Below, one piece after another: positions 8,977-18,390 of a DNA stretch of 56,594 nt. The DNA is from Thiogranum sp. (GTDB lineage: Bacteria > Pseudomonadota > Gammaproteobacteria > DSM-19610), in the NCBI GenBank assembly GCA_024102665.1, contig JAGFJP010000021.1, positions 1-56,594 of the forward strand, in the 5' to 3' direction. How positions within the stretch are numbered: the stretch's first letter is position 1; the number at the start of each line of letters is the position of its first letter. Position numbers and translations under genes: made by a program. The notes under the pieces are model-generated. The model ran no database searches. It was not told the DNA's origin and was given only the letters and a program-made list of their open reading frames with translations.

Positions 8977-9522
8977 ATGCGCAACAGGTATGAACCATTG
9001 ATCAAGACATCGCTGAACCGCTGGACATTGCTGGCGCTGATGACGCTGCCCGTGCAGGTCTGGGCGCTGTCCACCGACAAGCAACAACCGATGCGCATCG
9101 AGGCCGACCGCGTCGAACTCGATGATGCGACCGGCATCAGCACCTATAGCGGCAACGTCAAGGTCACCCAGGGCACGCTGGTGCTGACCGGCGAACTGAT
9201 GACCATCCACAGCAGCAACAACGAAATCCGGAAAGTCATCATGGAAGGCAACCCGGCGACCTACCGGCAACGTCCCGATAACAAGGATGAGGATGTGCAC
9301 GCGAACTCGCTGCGCATGGAGTACTACACCGAGCCGGAACGCATCATTCTGCTGAAGCAGGCCGAGGTAAACCAGCAGGGCGACCAGTTGCGCAGCGAAC
9401 GCATCGAGTACGATGTCGTCAAGGACCAGGTCAGGGCCGGCACCGACGCGCCGAACGAACGCGTGCACATCATCATTCAGCCGAAGCCCGGCAAGGACCA
9501 GCCGGAAAACCCCGCGCAATGA
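8977..9522 (+). CDS. lptA: lipopolysaccharide transport protein LptA
   Basis: This periplasmic OstA/LptA-domain protein forms the beta-jellyroll bridge that carries lipopolysaccharide from the inner to the outer membrane. The signal peptide ends about at PVQVWA; the domain shows [20 protein letters not shown] and LRMEYY. Starts are uncertain: ATG 8977 gives 181 residues, while TTG 8998, preceded by an AGG, gives a tidier signal peptide. It overlaps lptB by four bases (ATGA). The usual upstream partner gene lptC is missing. Confidence 0.92.
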   Translation: MRNRYEPLIKTSLNRWTLLALMTLPVQVWALSTDKQQPMRIEADRVELDDATGISTYSGNVKVTQGTLVLTGELMTIHSSNNEIRKVIMEGNPATYRQRPDNKDEDVHANSLRMEYYTEPERIILLKQAEVNQQGDQLRSERIEYDVVKDQVRAGTDAPNERVHIIIQPKPGKDQPENPAQ

Positions 9523-10244
9523 GCCGGCTGGAGGCGCGGGAACTCAACAAGAGTTACGGGGGACGCCGGGTCATCGAATCGGTGTCCCTGCACGTCGACA
9601 GCGGCGAGGTCGTCGGCCTGCTGGGACCCAACGGCGCCGGCAAGACCACCTGTTTCTACATGATCGTCGGGCTGGTGCCCGGCGACGGCGGTTCGGTGTG
9701 GCTCGACGATACCGAACTGACCCGCTTCCCGATGCATGTCCGCGCCAGGCACGGCCTGGGTTACCTGCCCCAGGAAGCCTCGGTGTTCCGCAAACTCAGC
9801 GTCGCCGACAATCTGCTCGCGGTGCTGGAAATGCGCAAGGACCTGAGTGCCCGGGAACGCGCCGACAGGGTGGAAAACCTGATGCAGGAACTGCATATCG
9901 CTCACCTGCACAATCAGAAAGGGCTGAGTCTTTCAGGCGGCGAGCGGCGCCGGGTCGAGATTGCCCGGGCGCTGGCCATGGAACCGCGTTTCATGCTGCT
10001 GGACGAACCTTTTGCAGGCGTCGATCCGATTTCCGTCAAGGATATCCAGCGCCTCGTCGAACACCTGACCGAGCGCGGTATCGGGGTGCTGATAACCGAT
10101 CACAACGTGAGAGAAACGCTGGGCATCTGCGATCGCGCCTATATTATCGGCAATGGCCGGACGCTGGCCGAAGGCCCGCCGCAAGCCATCCTGCAGGACC
10201 GGAAAGTTCGCGAAGTGTATCTCGGTGACCATTTCAGCATGTAG
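9519..10244 (+). CDS. lptB: LptB lipopolysaccharide export ATPase
   Basis: This 241-residue ABC ATPase has Walker [10 protein letters not shown], signature [14 protein letters not shown], Walker [13 protein letters not shown] and H-loop ITDHNVRET. LptB drives the LptFG exporter that extracts LPS from the inner membrane. The [12 protein letters not shown] form and [10 protein letters not shown] are characteristic of LptB. It is followed by a 117-base gap holding a likely promoter for rpoN. Confidence 0.97.
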   Translation: MSRLEARELNKSYGGRRVIESVSLHVDSGEVVGLLGPNGAGKTTCFYMIVGLVPGDGGSVWLDDTELTRFPMHVRARHGLGYLPQEASVFRKLSVADNLLAVLEMRKDLSARERADRVENLMQELHIAHLHNQKGLSLSGGERRRVEIARALAMEPRFMLLDEPFAGVDPISVKDIQRLVEHLTERGIGVLITDHNVRETLGICDRAYIIGNGRTLAEGPPQAILQDRKVREVYLGDHFSM

Positions 10245-10269
10245 CCGCGGCGAAAACCGAATTAAAAAC

Positions 10270-10297
10270 TTCACTGGCATAATAAATGCAGTAGAAT
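10270..10297 (+). promoter_or_regulatory. candidate sigma-70 promoter for rpoN
   Basis: TTCACT (-35) and TAGAAT (-10) are separated by 16 bp in the AT-rich gap between lptB and rpoN, about 65 bases before the rpoN ATG. Each box keeps four or five of the six consensus bases. It would allow rpoN expression independent of the lpt genes. Confidence 0.45.
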
Positions 10298-10361
10298 ACG
10301 CCTCTGTAACCCGTTGCAATCCGTCCAGCGTGGACGACAGAGGTTCGACAAAACCCGACGT

Positions 10362-11846
10362 ATGAAGCAATCGATTCAACTCCGGCTCGGCCAGCACCTG
10401 ACCATGACGCCCCAGCTGCAACAGGCAATACGCCTGCTGCAGCTGTCAACCATTGAGTTGCAGCTCGAAGTCCAGGGCGTCCTCGAATCGAATCTCATGC
10501 TGGAGCACGACGAGGGAGACAACCCCGCCGAGCTGGAGGTCAAGGAAGGCCAGCGTGAAAACGACGCCGTAAAGGATGCCGTAGAACCGCTCGCCGGCGC
10601 GGATTCGGACATCGCCAGCAATGCCGACAGCCTGCCCGCGGAGCTGCCGGGCGACACCAGCTGGGAAGACACCTTCGACATGGGCGCCACCAGCTACAGC
10701 GCCCCCGGCGACAGCGACGGCCGGGATTTTTTTGAAACTCACAACAGCGAAGGCGAAACGCTGCACGATCACCTCATGTGGCAGCTCGATCTCACGCCGT
10801 TCAGCGATATCGACCGCGAAATCGCCGCGACCATTATCGATTCCATCAACGACGACGGTTATCTGAGCGTGTCCCTCGAGGAGTTGCACGAAGGCATGCA
10901 GCTCGACCCGGCGCTGGAGATCGGTATCGCAGAGGTTCAGGCGGTGCTGCACCGCATCCAGCATTTCGACCCGGTCGGCGTCGGCGCCCGCGACCCGGCG
11001 GAATGCCTGATCATTCAGCTGCGCCAGATGGACGCCGACACCCCCTGGCGCAAGGAAGCCCTGCAACTGGTCCAGGACCACGTCAGCCTGCTGGGCAATC
11101 GGGACTATAATCAGATCATGCGACGCATGAAGCTCAGCGAGAGCGAGCTTCAGGAAGTGCTGAAACTGGTCCAGTCGCTGAACCCGAGACCCGGATCGCA
11201 GATCACGACGGCCACGGCCCAATACGTAGTTCCTGATGTATTTGTCTTTAAAAACAAGGGCAAATGGCAAGTAGACCTGAACATAGAAGCAACGCCGAGG
11301 CTCCGCATCAACAGTCATTACGCCAGTCTGGTTCGCCGCGCCGACAACAGTGAAGACAATGCCTATCTGCGCAATCACCTGCAGGAAGCGCGCTGGTTCC
11401 TGAAAAGCCTGCAAAGCCGCCATGAAACGCTGTTGAAAGTGGCCCGTTGCATCGTTGACCGCCAGCGCAATTTCTTCGAATATGGCGACGAAGCCATGAA
11501 ACCGCTGGTGCTGCGCGATATCGCGGAATCCGTGGAAATGCACGAATCGACAATTTCACGGGTCACCACGCAGAAATACATGCATACCCCTCGCGGCATT
11601 TTTGAATTCAAGTATTTTTTCTCCAGCCATGTCGGAACGTCCGACGGCGGAGAATGTTCGGCCACCGCCATCCGCGCCATCATCAAGAAGCTGGTCTCGG
11701 CGGAAAAACCTTCGAAACCGTTGAGCGACAGCAAGATCGCCAGCCTGCTGGCCGATCAGGGGATCAAGGTGGCGCGACGCACCATTGCGAAGTATCGTGA
11801 GGCGATGGCCATTCCCCCTTCCAATGAACGTAAACGCCTCGCTTGA
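10362..11846 (+). CDS. rpoN: RNA polymerase sigma-54 factor
   Basis: This 494-residue sigma-54 has the glutamine-rich activator-interaction region I ([21 protein letters not shown]), a variable acidic region II, the core-binding and HTH region ([15 protein letters not shown]), and the C-terminal RpoN box [12 protein letters not shown] that reads the -24 element. The frame continues upstream to 10314, but ATG 10362 is the conventional start at region I. It heads the hpf-ptsN-hprK-rapZ-PTS run, as is usual. Confidence 0.98.
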   Translation: MKQSIQLRLGQHLTMTPQLQQAIRLLQLSTIELQLEVQGVLESNLMLEHDEGDNPAELEVKEGQRENDAVKDAVEPLAGADSDIASNADSLPAELPGDTSWEDTFDMGATSYSAPGDSDGRDFFETHNSEGETLHDHLMWQLDLTPFSDIDREIAATIIDSINDDGYLSVSLEELHEGMQLDPALEIGIAEVQAVLHRIQHFDPVGVGARDPAECLIIQLRQMDADTPWRKEALQLVQDHVSLLGNRDYNQIMRRMKLSESELQEVLKLVQSLNPRPGSQITTATAQYVVPDVFVFKNKGKWQVDLNIEATPRLRINSHYASLVRRADNSEDNAYLRNHLQEARWFLKSLQSRHETLLKVARCIVDRQRNFFEYGDEAMKPLVLRDIAESVEMHESTISRVTTQKYMHTPRGIFEFKYFFSSHVGTSDGGECSATAIRAIIKKLVSAEKPSKPLSDSKIASLLADQGIKVARRTIAKYREAMAIPPSNERKRLA

Positions 11847-11869
11847 GGCCATGGACGAGGAGCACATCC

Positions 11870-12193
11870 ATGCAAGTCAATCTCACCGGTCACCATGTCG
11901 ATATCACCGAACCCCTGCGCAACTATGTCAGTGAAAAATTCGAGCGCCTGGAACGACACTTCGACCAGGTTACCGACGTACACGTCATACTGAGCGTGGA
12001 GAAACTGCGCCACACCGCGGAAGCGACCATGCACCTGAGCGGCAACAAACTGTTCGCCGACAGCACGCAGGACGATATGTACGCGGCCATCGATGGCCTG
12101 GCTGACAAGCTCGACCGCCAGATCAAGAAACACAAGGAAAAAGTGACCGACCATCATCGCAGCGAAGGCTCGATCAAAAACAAAGAATTCTGA
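11870..12193 (+). CDS. hpf: ribosome hibernation promoting factor
   Basis: This 107-residue short HPF/YfiA-family protein begins MQVNLTGHHVDIT and keeps the basic C-terminal stretch DRQIKKHKEKVTDHH used for 30S binding. It dimerises or inactivates 70S ribosomes in stationary phase. ATG 11870 is preceded by GAGGAG at good spacing, which decides the start over an in-frame upstream ATG at 11843 that overlaps rpoN. A terminator-like hairpin follows it. Confidence 0.95.
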   Translation: MQVNLTGHHVDITEPLRNYVSEKFERLERHFDQVTDVHVILSVEKLRHTAEATMHLSGNKLFADSTQDDMYAAIDGLADKLDRQIKKHKEKVTDHHRSEGSIKNKEF

Positions 12194-12204
12194 GACAACC
12201 GGTG

Positions 12205-12237
12205 ACGGACCGCTGCCTGCGGGAAGCGGTCCGTTTT
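12205..12237 (+). terminator. intrinsic terminator-like hairpin between hpf and ptsN
   Basis: ACGGACCGCT and AGCGGTCCGT form a perfect 10-bp stem with a 10-base loop, ending in TTTT (12234-12237). It lies wholly in the 56-base gap between hpf and ptsN. The short T-run suggests partial termination, or an RNA processing or stability element that lets hpf and the PTS genes be expressed at different levels. Confidence 0.6.
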
Positions 12238-12249
12238 ACCCTGGCAACC

Positions 12250-12723
12250 ATGCGCATCTCCGACCTCCTCAGCCCCGACCGCGTCGCCTGCCGGCAGGAT
12301 AGCAGCAGCAAGAAACGCAGCCTGGAAATCCTCGGCAAACTGCTGGCCGACGCCTTGCCGGAATTCACCGAAGGCGAGATTTTCAACAGCCTCATCAGCC
12401 GCGAGCGCCTCGGCAGCACGGGCCTCGGCAAGGGCGTGGCCCTGCCTCACGGCCGTCTGCAGGGGCTCAAGCAACCGATCGCGGCGGCGGTCACGCTCGC
12501 CGAAAGCGTCGATTTCGACGCCATCGACGGCCAGCCCGTGGACCTGCTGTTCGCCCTGCTGGTGCCGGAAGAATCGACCGACGAGCACCTGCAGATCCTT
12601 GCCCGCCTCGCGGAGATGTTCATCAGTCCCGAATTCTGTAACAAGCTGCGCGACTGTGACAGCGGCGATCAGTGCTATAAACTGATCATCGACTGGGAAT
12701 CCCGGCAACAGCTATCCGCATGA
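12250..12723 (+). CDS. ptsN: nitrogen-PTS EIIA protein PtsN
   Basis: This 157-residue EIIA of the fructose/Ntr type has the phospho-accepting His67 in GVALPHGR and the helix motif PVDLLFALLVPE. It is the terminal phosphate acceptor of the regulatory PTS and affects potassium transport and other processes by protein contacts. ATG 12250 was preferred to the upstream frame start at 12202, which falls in the terminator hairpin. It overlaps hprK by four bases. Confidence 0.95.
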   Translation: MRISDLLSPDRVACRQDSSSKKRSLEILGKLLADALPEFTEGEIFNSLISRERLGSTGLGKGVALPHGRLQGLKQPIAAAVTLAESVDFDAIDGQPVDLLFALLVPEESTDEHLQILARLAEMFISPEFCNKLRDCDSGDQCYKLIIDWESRQQLSA

Positions 12724-13667
12724 GCACAGACGCTTCGGTCGGCACGCTTTTCGAGACACTGAAAGACAAACTGGGACTGGAGTGGGTCGGCAGCCGGCTC
12801 GGTGAGAGCCGTCTCATCAAGATTTCGGCTTCCGATCACGGCAGAACCGCCATGGTCGGGCACCTCAACCTGATCCACCCCAACCGCGTGCAGGTTCTCG
12901 GCGCCACCGAGATCCAGTACCTTGACCGTCTCAGCGAAAACCTGCGCCGCGACCTGATCAACCAGCTATTCGACGGCATGACCGACCTGATCGTGATCGG
13001 CGACGGCCAGTCGATCCCCGCGGATATCAGGCAGCGCACCGAGGCCACCCTGACGCCGGTGCTTACATCGCGCCAGCCGACTCCGCAACTGGTCAGTTAC
13101 CTGCAGCATTATCTCTCCAGCCTGATCGCCGAAAAGATCACCCTGCACGGCGTTTTCATGGAAATTTTCAGCCTCGGGCTGCTGATCACCGGCGACCCGA
13201 GCGTGGGCAAGAGCGAACTGGCGCTGGAGCTGGTTGCGCGCGGACACCGGCTGGTTGCCGACGACGCGCCGGTGTTCTACAAAACCGCGCCTGACGTGCT
13301 CAACGGCCGCTGCCCGGAGATGCTGCGCGATTGTCTCGAGGTGCGCGGTCTCGGCATCCTCAACGTGCGCGCCATGTTCGGCGACAGCGCCATCAAGCAG
13401 AACCGCAACCTTCGCCTGATTCTCAGGCTGGTGCCCATGACCGAGGAACAGATGCACCAGATCGACCGCCTGCACGGCGCCACCTCGACACGCACCATAC
13501 TCGGTGTCGACATCCCGGAAATCACACTGCCGGTGGCGCCCGGCCGCAATCTCGCCGTGCTCGCGGAAGCCGCCGCGCGCAACCATACACTGCTGCTGAA
13601 GGGCTTCGATGCGGCCAGACTGTTCATCGAGCGCCAGGCGCGTTTCATGGAACACGATCAATCGTGA
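12720..13667 (+). CDS. hprK: HPr kinase/phosphorylase
   Basis: This 315-residue bifunctional enzyme phosphorylates and dephosphorylates HPr on Ser46. It has the N-terminal Hpr_kinase_N domain, the P-loop GDPSVGKSE, and the family signature LEVRGLGILNVRAMFG. HprK is widespread in Firmicutes, betaproteobacteria and some gammaproteobacteria but absent from enterics and pseudomonads. It is coupled to ptsN (ATGA) and rapZ (GTGA). Confidence 0.97.
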   Translation: MSTDASVGTLFETLKDKLGLEWVGSRLGESRLIKISASDHGRTAMVGHLNLIHPNRVQVLGATEIQYLDRLSENLRRDLINQLFDGMTDLIVIGDGQSIPADIRQRTEATLTPVLTSRQPTPQLVSYLQHYLSSLIAEKITLHGVFMEIFSLGLLITGDPSVGKSELALELVARGHRLVADDAPVFYKTAPDVLNGRCPEMLRDCLEVRGLGILNVRAMFGDSAIKQNRNLRLILRLVPMTEEQMHQIDRLHGATSTRTILGVDIPEITLPVAPGRNLAVLAEAAARNHTLLLKGFDAARLFIERQARFMEHDQS

Positions 13668-14518
13668 AACTGGTGATCGTCAGCGGCCTGTCCGGATCGG
13701 GCAAGAGTGTCGCCCTGCACACGCTCGAGGATATCGGTTTCTATTGCATCGACAACCTGCCCGCCGGCCTGCTCAACGCCCTGGCGGCGGAACTCGACAC
13801 GGAATCGCGCCCGGTAGAAAACGCCGCCGTCGGCATCGACGCGCGCAACCTTCCGCAATCGCTGCAGCATTTCAGCGAAATCCAGGATGAGCTGAAAGCA
13901 CGGGGCATCGCCAGCGAAATTCTCTTCCTCACCTGCGACAGCGACACCCTGATCAAGCGTTTCAGCGAGACACGCCGCCGTCACCCCTTGAGCACCGACA
14001 GGATCTCGCTGGCCGAAGCGGTGGAGCTGGAACGCGCGCTGCTGGAACCGATCGCTGCGCGCGCCGACCTGTTCATCGACACCAGTCAAACCACCGTGCA
14101 CCAGCTGCGGGACCTGGTGCTCAAGCGCGTCCAGCACCGCCATAGCAGCGGCCTTTCGCTGTTGTTCGAATCGTTCGGCTACAAGCACGGCATCCCGACC
14201 GACGCGGATTTCGTGTTCGACGCGCGCTGCCTGCCCAATCCACACTGGCAACCTGATCTGCGCGCCCTGACCGGACGCGATGCCGCGGTGATCGAGTACC
14301 TGGAAGGCGAATCCAGGGTGGCAAAGATGTACACGGAACTGTGCGGCTTTCTCGACAACTGGATTCCCGCTTTCGAAGCCGACAATCGCAGCTACCTGAC
14401 GGTGGCCGTCGGCTGCACCGGCGGCCAGCATCGCTCCGTGTACCTGATCGAGCGGCTCGCCGCCCACTTCGGAAACCTCTATCCGAACGTGGTGACCCAC
14501 CACCGGGAACTGTCATGA
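13664..14518 (+). CDS. rapZ: RNase adapter protein RapZ
   Basis: This 284-residue P-loop protein has GLSGSGKS near the N-terminus, and a C-terminal domain with CTGGQHRSVYLIERLA. In E. coli RapZ binds the small RNA GlmZ and directs RNase E, linking glucosamine 6-phosphate level to cell-wall precursor synthesis. The start is a GTG overlapping the hprK stop (GTGA); the larger open frame upstream is antisense-like filler inside hprK. Confidence 0.96.
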   Translation: MKLVIVSGLSGSGKSVALHTLEDIGFYCIDNLPAGLLNALAAELDTESRPVENAAVGIDARNLPQSLQHFSEIQDELKARGIASEILFLTCDSDTLIKRFSETRRRHPLSTDRISLAEAVELERALLEPIAARADLFIDTSQTTVHQLRDLVLKRVQHRHSSGLSLLFESFGYKHGIPTDADFVFDARCLPNPHWQPDLRALTGRDAAVIEYLEGESRVAKMYTELCGFLDNWIPAFEADNRSYLTVAVGCTGGQHRSVYLIERLAAHFGNLYPNVVTHHRELS

Positions 14519-14919
14519 GCGTCGGTATCCTGCTGGTCACGCACGGCAATATCGGCGCGGTTCTGCTGCAATCGGCCAACGATATCCTCGGCGTGTGCCC
14601 GTTACCCGTGGCCGATCTGGCGATACCGCAGTGCTGCGAGCCGGACCAGGTGCTGGCGGCCGCCCGCAAGGCGGCCCGACAGCTCGACAGTGGCGACGGC
14701 GTCCTGGTGCTGACCGACATGTACGGCGCCACGCCCAGCAATATCGCCTGCCGGCTGCGCGAATCTCACCGCGTCCGCGTGGTAGCGGGTCTGAACCTGC
14801 CGATGCTGATCCGCGTTCTCAATTATCCCGATCTCGGCCTCGATGAACTGGCCTGGAAAGCCGTCACCGGCGGCCGCGACGGCGTATTGACCCTGGAAGA
14901 CATCGATCATGCAGGATAA
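14515..14919 (+). CDS. mannose-family PTS EIIA component
   Basis: This 134-residue EIIA-Man-type protein begins MSVGILLVTHGNIG, with the phospho-acceptor His10, and has LTDMYGATPSN typical of the fold. Freestanding EIIA-Man proteins beside HPr in proteobacteria serve regulatory rather than sugar-transport roles. No EIIB, EIIC or EIID gene is near. It overlaps rapZ (ATGA) and HPr (11 bases). Confidence 0.93.
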   Translation: MSVGILLVTHGNIGAVLLQSANDILGVCPLPVADLAIPQCCEPDQVLAAARKAARQLDSGDGVLVLTDMYGATPSNIACRLRESHRVRVVAGLNLPMLIRVLNYPDLGLDELAWKAVTGGRDGVLTLEDIDHAG

Positions 14920-15178
14920 AACCGTCACCATCGTCAACAAGCTCGGACTGCACGCGCGCGCGGCGGCGAAGTTCGTCACCCTCGCCGCCTCCTTCGCCAG
15001 CGATATCAAGGTCGCGAAAAACGGCCAGGAGGTCAACGGCAAAAGCATCATGGGCATCATGATGCTGGCTGCCTCGCGCGGCACGGAAATCACCCTGATT
15101 GCGGACGGCGAAGATGAAAGCCTCGCCATCGCCAGCCTCAGCGAGCTGGTCGAGCAGCGGTTCGGAGAAGCGCAATGA
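14909..15178 (+). CDS. ptsH: phosphocarrier protein HPr/NPr
   Basis: This 89-residue HPr has His15 in KLGLHARAA (phosphate relay from EI) and Ser46 in NGKSIMGIMML (HprK target). Both sites are intact, so it can carry the catalytic and the regulatory phosphate. It overlaps the EIIA gene by 11 bases and ptsI by four. It may equally be named ptsO/npr because of its linkage to ptsN. Confidence 0.96.
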   Translation: MQDKTVTIVNKLGLHARAAAKFVTLAASFASDIKVAKNGQEVNGKSIMGIMMLAASRGTEITLIADGEDESLAIASLSELVEQRFGEAQ

Positions 15179-16905
15179 CGATCGCGATTTCCGGCAACGG
15201 CATCTCCCGCGGCATCGCCATCGGCCCTGTGCACCGGCTGGAGCGCGGCGAAATAGAGGTCTATGAAGCCTCGATTCACGCCGACCTCATCGAGGATGAA
15301 GTCGCGCGATTCCGCCGCGCGGTGCGCACGGCACGCCAGCAACTCAAGGCGATACGCAACAGCATCCCCGACAGTACGCCGGTCGACATCACCGATTTCA
15401 TAGACACCCATCTGCTGATGCTGGAAGACGGCATGCTGACCGTGGCGCCAGTCGACCTGATCCGCCAGCACCAGTGCAATGCCGAGTGGGCGCTGAAAAT
15501 ACAGCGCGACACGCTGGCGCAGGTTTTCGACCAGATGGATGATCCCTACCTGCGCACGCGCGTCGATGACGTGGATCACGTGGTAACGCGCATTCTGCGC
15601 ATCCTGATCGGCGAAAACGCCACCGATACGCCAGGCGATTCGCTGCGCGGCGCCATCGCCTTCGCCCACGACCTGACGCCCGCCGAGGCGGCCCTGCTGT
15701 ATCACCAGGGCATCGCGGGATTCGTCACCGAATCCGGGGGGCCGCTGTCGCACACCGCGATTCTTGCGCGCAGCCTGGGGCTGCCGGCGATCGTCGGCAC
15801 GCACGTGACACCGCACCAGATCCGCGACGGCGACACCGTGATCCTGGATGGCATGCAGGGCATGCTGCTGGCGGACGTCGACGAGGATACGCTGAAAGAG
15901 TACCGGGAACGGCAGCGCACGCAGCAGAAACGCTCCGCCGATCTCAATCGCCTCAGGAACAAGCCCGCGGTTACCACCGACGGCACGCATATTCACCTGA
16001 TGGCGAACGTCGAACTCAGCGACGACGTGCGCGCCGCGCGCCGCGCCGGCGCAGATGGTGTCGGCCTCTACCGCACGGAATTCCTGTTCATGAACCGCGA
16101 TGACGTGCCTGGCGAGGAAGAGCAGCTCGAGGAATACCTGAAGATCGTCAAGGCGCTGAAGGGCCTGCCTATCACCATCCGCACGCTGGACCTCGGAGCC
16201 GACAAGAGTTTCAGCGCACACACCAGCGAACATATCGCGCCCAACCCGGCGCTGGGCCTGCGCGCGATCCGCCTGTGCCTGAAACATACCGAGCTGTTCC
16301 GCCCGCAGTTGCGCGCCATCCTGCGCGCCTCTGCCAAGGGCCCCGTGCACCTGATGATCCCCATGCTGTCGAATGCGCAGGAACTCAACGAAGTGCTGCA
16401 CCTGATCGAGAGCGTGAAACAGGAACTGCAGCGCGAACGGCTGGCTTTCGACTGGAACATACCGATCGGGGGCATGATCGAGGTTCCGGCCGCCGCGCTT
16501 TCGGCATCGCTGTTCGCGCGCAAGCTGGATTTCCTGTCGATCGGCACCAACGACCTGATTCAGTACACGCTGGCCATCGATCGTATCGATGACGCCGTGA
16601 CCTACCTGTACGACCCCCTGCACCCGGCCGTGCTGCGGCTGATCAGGATGGTGATCGATGCCGGGCTTCACCACGAGGTGCCGGTAGCCATGTGCGGTGA
16701 AATGGCCGGTGATCCCCGTTACACGCGCCTGCTGCTGGGCATGGGACTGAGCGATTTTTCGGTGCACCCCACCTCGTTGCTCGAGGTCAAGGACGTCATC
16801 AACCGCAGTCGCATCGACGATCTCAAAACGGGAGTCGCCCGCATCCTGGATGAAGAGGACCCGTTGCGCATCCACGAAATGGTCAAGGCGCTGAACGAAG
16901 CCTGA
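15175..16905 (+). CDS. ptsI: phosphoenolpyruvate-protein phosphotransferase (enzyme I)
   Basis: This 576-residue enzyme I has the phospho-His193 in TESGGPLSHTAILARS, the PEP-binding barrel motif GADGVGLYRTEFLFM, and the C-terminal active site SIGTNDLIQYTLA followed by CGEMAGDP. It lacks the N-terminal GAF domain of PtsP, so it is an EI of ordinary architecture that must feed the regulatory HPr/EIIA set. It starts in the HPr stop (ATGA). Confidence 0.97.
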   Translation: MTIAISGNGISRGIAIGPVHRLERGEIEVYEASIHADLIEDEVARFRRAVRTARQQLKAIRNSIPDSTPVDITDFIDTHLLMLEDGMLTVAPVDLIRQHQCNAEWALKIQRDTLAQVFDQMDDPYLRTRVDDVDHVVTRILRILIGENATDTPGDSLRGAIAFAHDLTPAEAALLYHQGIAGFVTESGGPLSHTAILARSLGLPAIVGTHVTPHQIRDGDTVILDGMQGMLLADVDEDTLKEYRERQRTQQKRSADLNRLRNKPAVTTDGTHIHLMANVELSDDVRAARRAGADGVGLYRTEFLFMNRDDVPGEEEQLEEYLKIVKALKGLPITIRTLDLGADKSFSAHTSEHIAPNPALGLRAIRLCLKHTELFRPQLRAILRASAKGPVHLMIPMLSNAQELNEVLHLIESVKQELQRERLAFDWNIPIGGMIEVPAAALSASLFARKLDFLSIGTNDLIQYTLAIDRIDDAVTYLYDPLHPAVLRLIRMVIDAGLHHEVPVAMCGEMAGDPRYTRLLLGMGLSDFSVHPTSLLEVKDVINRSRIDDLKTGVARILDEEDPLRIHEMVKALNEA

Positions 16906-16968
16906 CCGTCTTGCGCGCCCCGCAGCCGCGTGCGGCGCTGCGACAACCGGTGTGCGCAAGCGTGATTT

Positions 16969-16995
16969 TTGTCCCGGCAAAGGGCCTGCTACACT
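16969..16995 (+). promoter_or_regulatory. candidate promoter for mgtE
   Basis: An extended -10 element, TGCTACACT (16987-16995), lies 40 bases before the mgtE ATG. A TTGTCC -35-like hexamer is upstream at 15 bp, which is short, so the extended -10 would carry most of the strength. It is the only promoter-like signal in the 129-base gap after ptsI. Confidence 0.35.
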
Positions 16996-17034
16996 CCTCG
17001 CCATCGCACACATCCAACCCGCCCGAGGTCCGTC

Positions 17035-18390
17035 ATGGCTGAAACGGCCGATACAAGCATGCAGCAACGACTGGAAGCCCTGACCGCCGCCCTGCACAGC
17101 GGCGCCGCCGAACAGGTCCGGCACCTGCTGGTCGGCCTGCACCCGGCGGAGATCGGCGATCTGCTGGAATCGCTGCCACACGGGCCGCGCGAAATTCTCT
17201 GGGAGCTGGTGGATCCGGACGACCTCGGCGAAGTGCTCACCGAGGTCAACGACGAGGTCCGCGCCGGCCTTATCGAGGAGATGGAAACCGACCAGCTGGT
17301 GCGGATCACCGAAAATCTCGACACCGACGATCTCGCCGACCTGTTGCGGGACCTGCCCGGCGCAGTGATCCACGAGCTGCTGCGCTCCATGGACAAGCAG
17401 AACCGTCATCGCCTGGAATCGGTGCTGTCCTATCCCGAGGATACCGCCGGCGGCCTGATGAACATCGATGCCGTGATGGTGCGCGCCAATGTCACGGTGG
17501 ACGTGGTATTGCGCTACCTGCGCCTGCGCGGCCAGATTCCGGATTTCACCGACACCCTGATCGTGGTCGATCGCTTTGACAGGTACCAGGGCCTGTTGCC
17601 GTTGACGACGCTGCTCACCAGCGACCCGGAGGCGAGCGTCGCCGATGTCATGGACCGGGAAGTGGAAGGCATCCCGGCGACCATGAAAGACGTCGATGTC
17701 GCGCGCCGCTTCCAGGATCGCAACCTGATCTCTGCGCCGGTGGTCGACGACAACAACCGTTTGCTGGGCCGCATTACCATCGACGATGTGGTCGACGTCA
17801 TCCGCGAGGAAGCCGACCACTCGCTGATGAGCATGGCGGGCCTGGACGAGGAAGACGATATTTTCGCGCCGGTGGTGCTCAGCGCGCGGCGGCGCGCCGT
17901 GTGGCTGGGTATCAACCTGGCGACAGCGTTCCTGGCGTCATGGGTGATCGGCCTGTTCGAATCCACGCTCGATAAAATCGTGGCGCTGGCGGTGCTGATG
18001 CCGATTGTCGCCAGCATGGGCGGCATCGCCGGCAGCCAGACACTCACGATCATGATCCGCGGCCTGGCGCTGGGACAGGTCGGCGCCAGCAATGCGCGTT
18101 CGCTGCTGACAAAGGAGATCATGGTCAGCGCCATGAACGGGCTGACCTGGTCGCTGGTGGTCGCGCTTATCGCCATGGCCTGGTTCCAGAGCACGGCGAT
18201 AGGACTGATTATCGCCAGCGCCCTGGTCATCAACCTGGTATGCGCCGCCCTCGCCGGATTCGGCATTCCGCTGCTGCTCAGGCGCGTCGGCGTCGACCCC
18301 GCCCTAGCCGGCAGCGTGATACTGACCACGGTGACCGATATCGTTGGCTTTATCGCTTTCCTGGGGCTGGGCACCCTGTATCTGTTATAG
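17035..18390 (+). CDS. mgtE: magnesium transporter MgtE
   Basis: The 451-residue protein has the MgtE_N helical domain (about residues 25-125), two CBS domains (to about 265) and five C-terminal membrane helices starting near RRRAVWLGINLATAFLAS. These include the conserved MPIVASMGGIAGSQTLTIMIRG pore helix region. MgtE is a Mg2+-gated channel. ATG 17035 begins the family N-terminus; the frame extends upstream only from a weak TTG. Its last six bases overlap the stop end of a convergent gene. Confidence 0.96.
   Translation: MAETADTSMQQRLEALTAALHSGAAEQVRHLLVGLHPAEIGDLLESLPHGPREILWELVDPDDLGEVLTEVNDEVRAGLIEEMETDQLVRITENLDTDDLADLLRDLPGAVIHELLRSMDKQNRHRLESVLSYPEDTAGGLMNIDAVMVRANVTVDVVLRYLRLRGQIPDFTDTLIVVDRFDRYQGLLPLTTLLTSDPEASVADVMDREVEGIPATMKDVDVARRFQDRNLISAPVVDDNNRLLGRITIDDVVDVIREEADHSLMSMAGLDEEDDIFAPVVLSARRRAVWLGINLATAFLASWVIGLFESTLDKIVALAVLMPIVASMGGIAGSQTLTIMIRGLALGQVGASNARSLLTKEIMVSAMNGLTWSLVVALIAMAWFQSTAIGLIIASALVINLVCAALAGFGIPLLLRRVGVDPALAGSVILTTVTDIVGFIAFLGLGTLYLL

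Noticed and set aside
13331-13663. A long N-terminal extension of rapZ inside hprK
   Set aside because: The extension is out-of-frame hprK sequence; the conserved RapZ start is the GTG at 13664, coupled to the hprK stop.
16906-16945. A possible terminator after ptsI in the CGCAGCCGCGTGCGGCGCTG segment
   Set aside because: The pairing is imperfect with a bulge and there is no T-tract; GC-rich chance pairing is likely.
14602-17820. An uninterrupted minus-strand frame of 1072 codons opposite the EIIA, HPr, ptsI and mgtE genes
   Set aside because: It mirrors the codons of certain plus-strand genes; its translation is low in hydrophobic pattern, rich in His/Gln/Arg and matches no family. Long antisense frames are common in GC-rich DNA.
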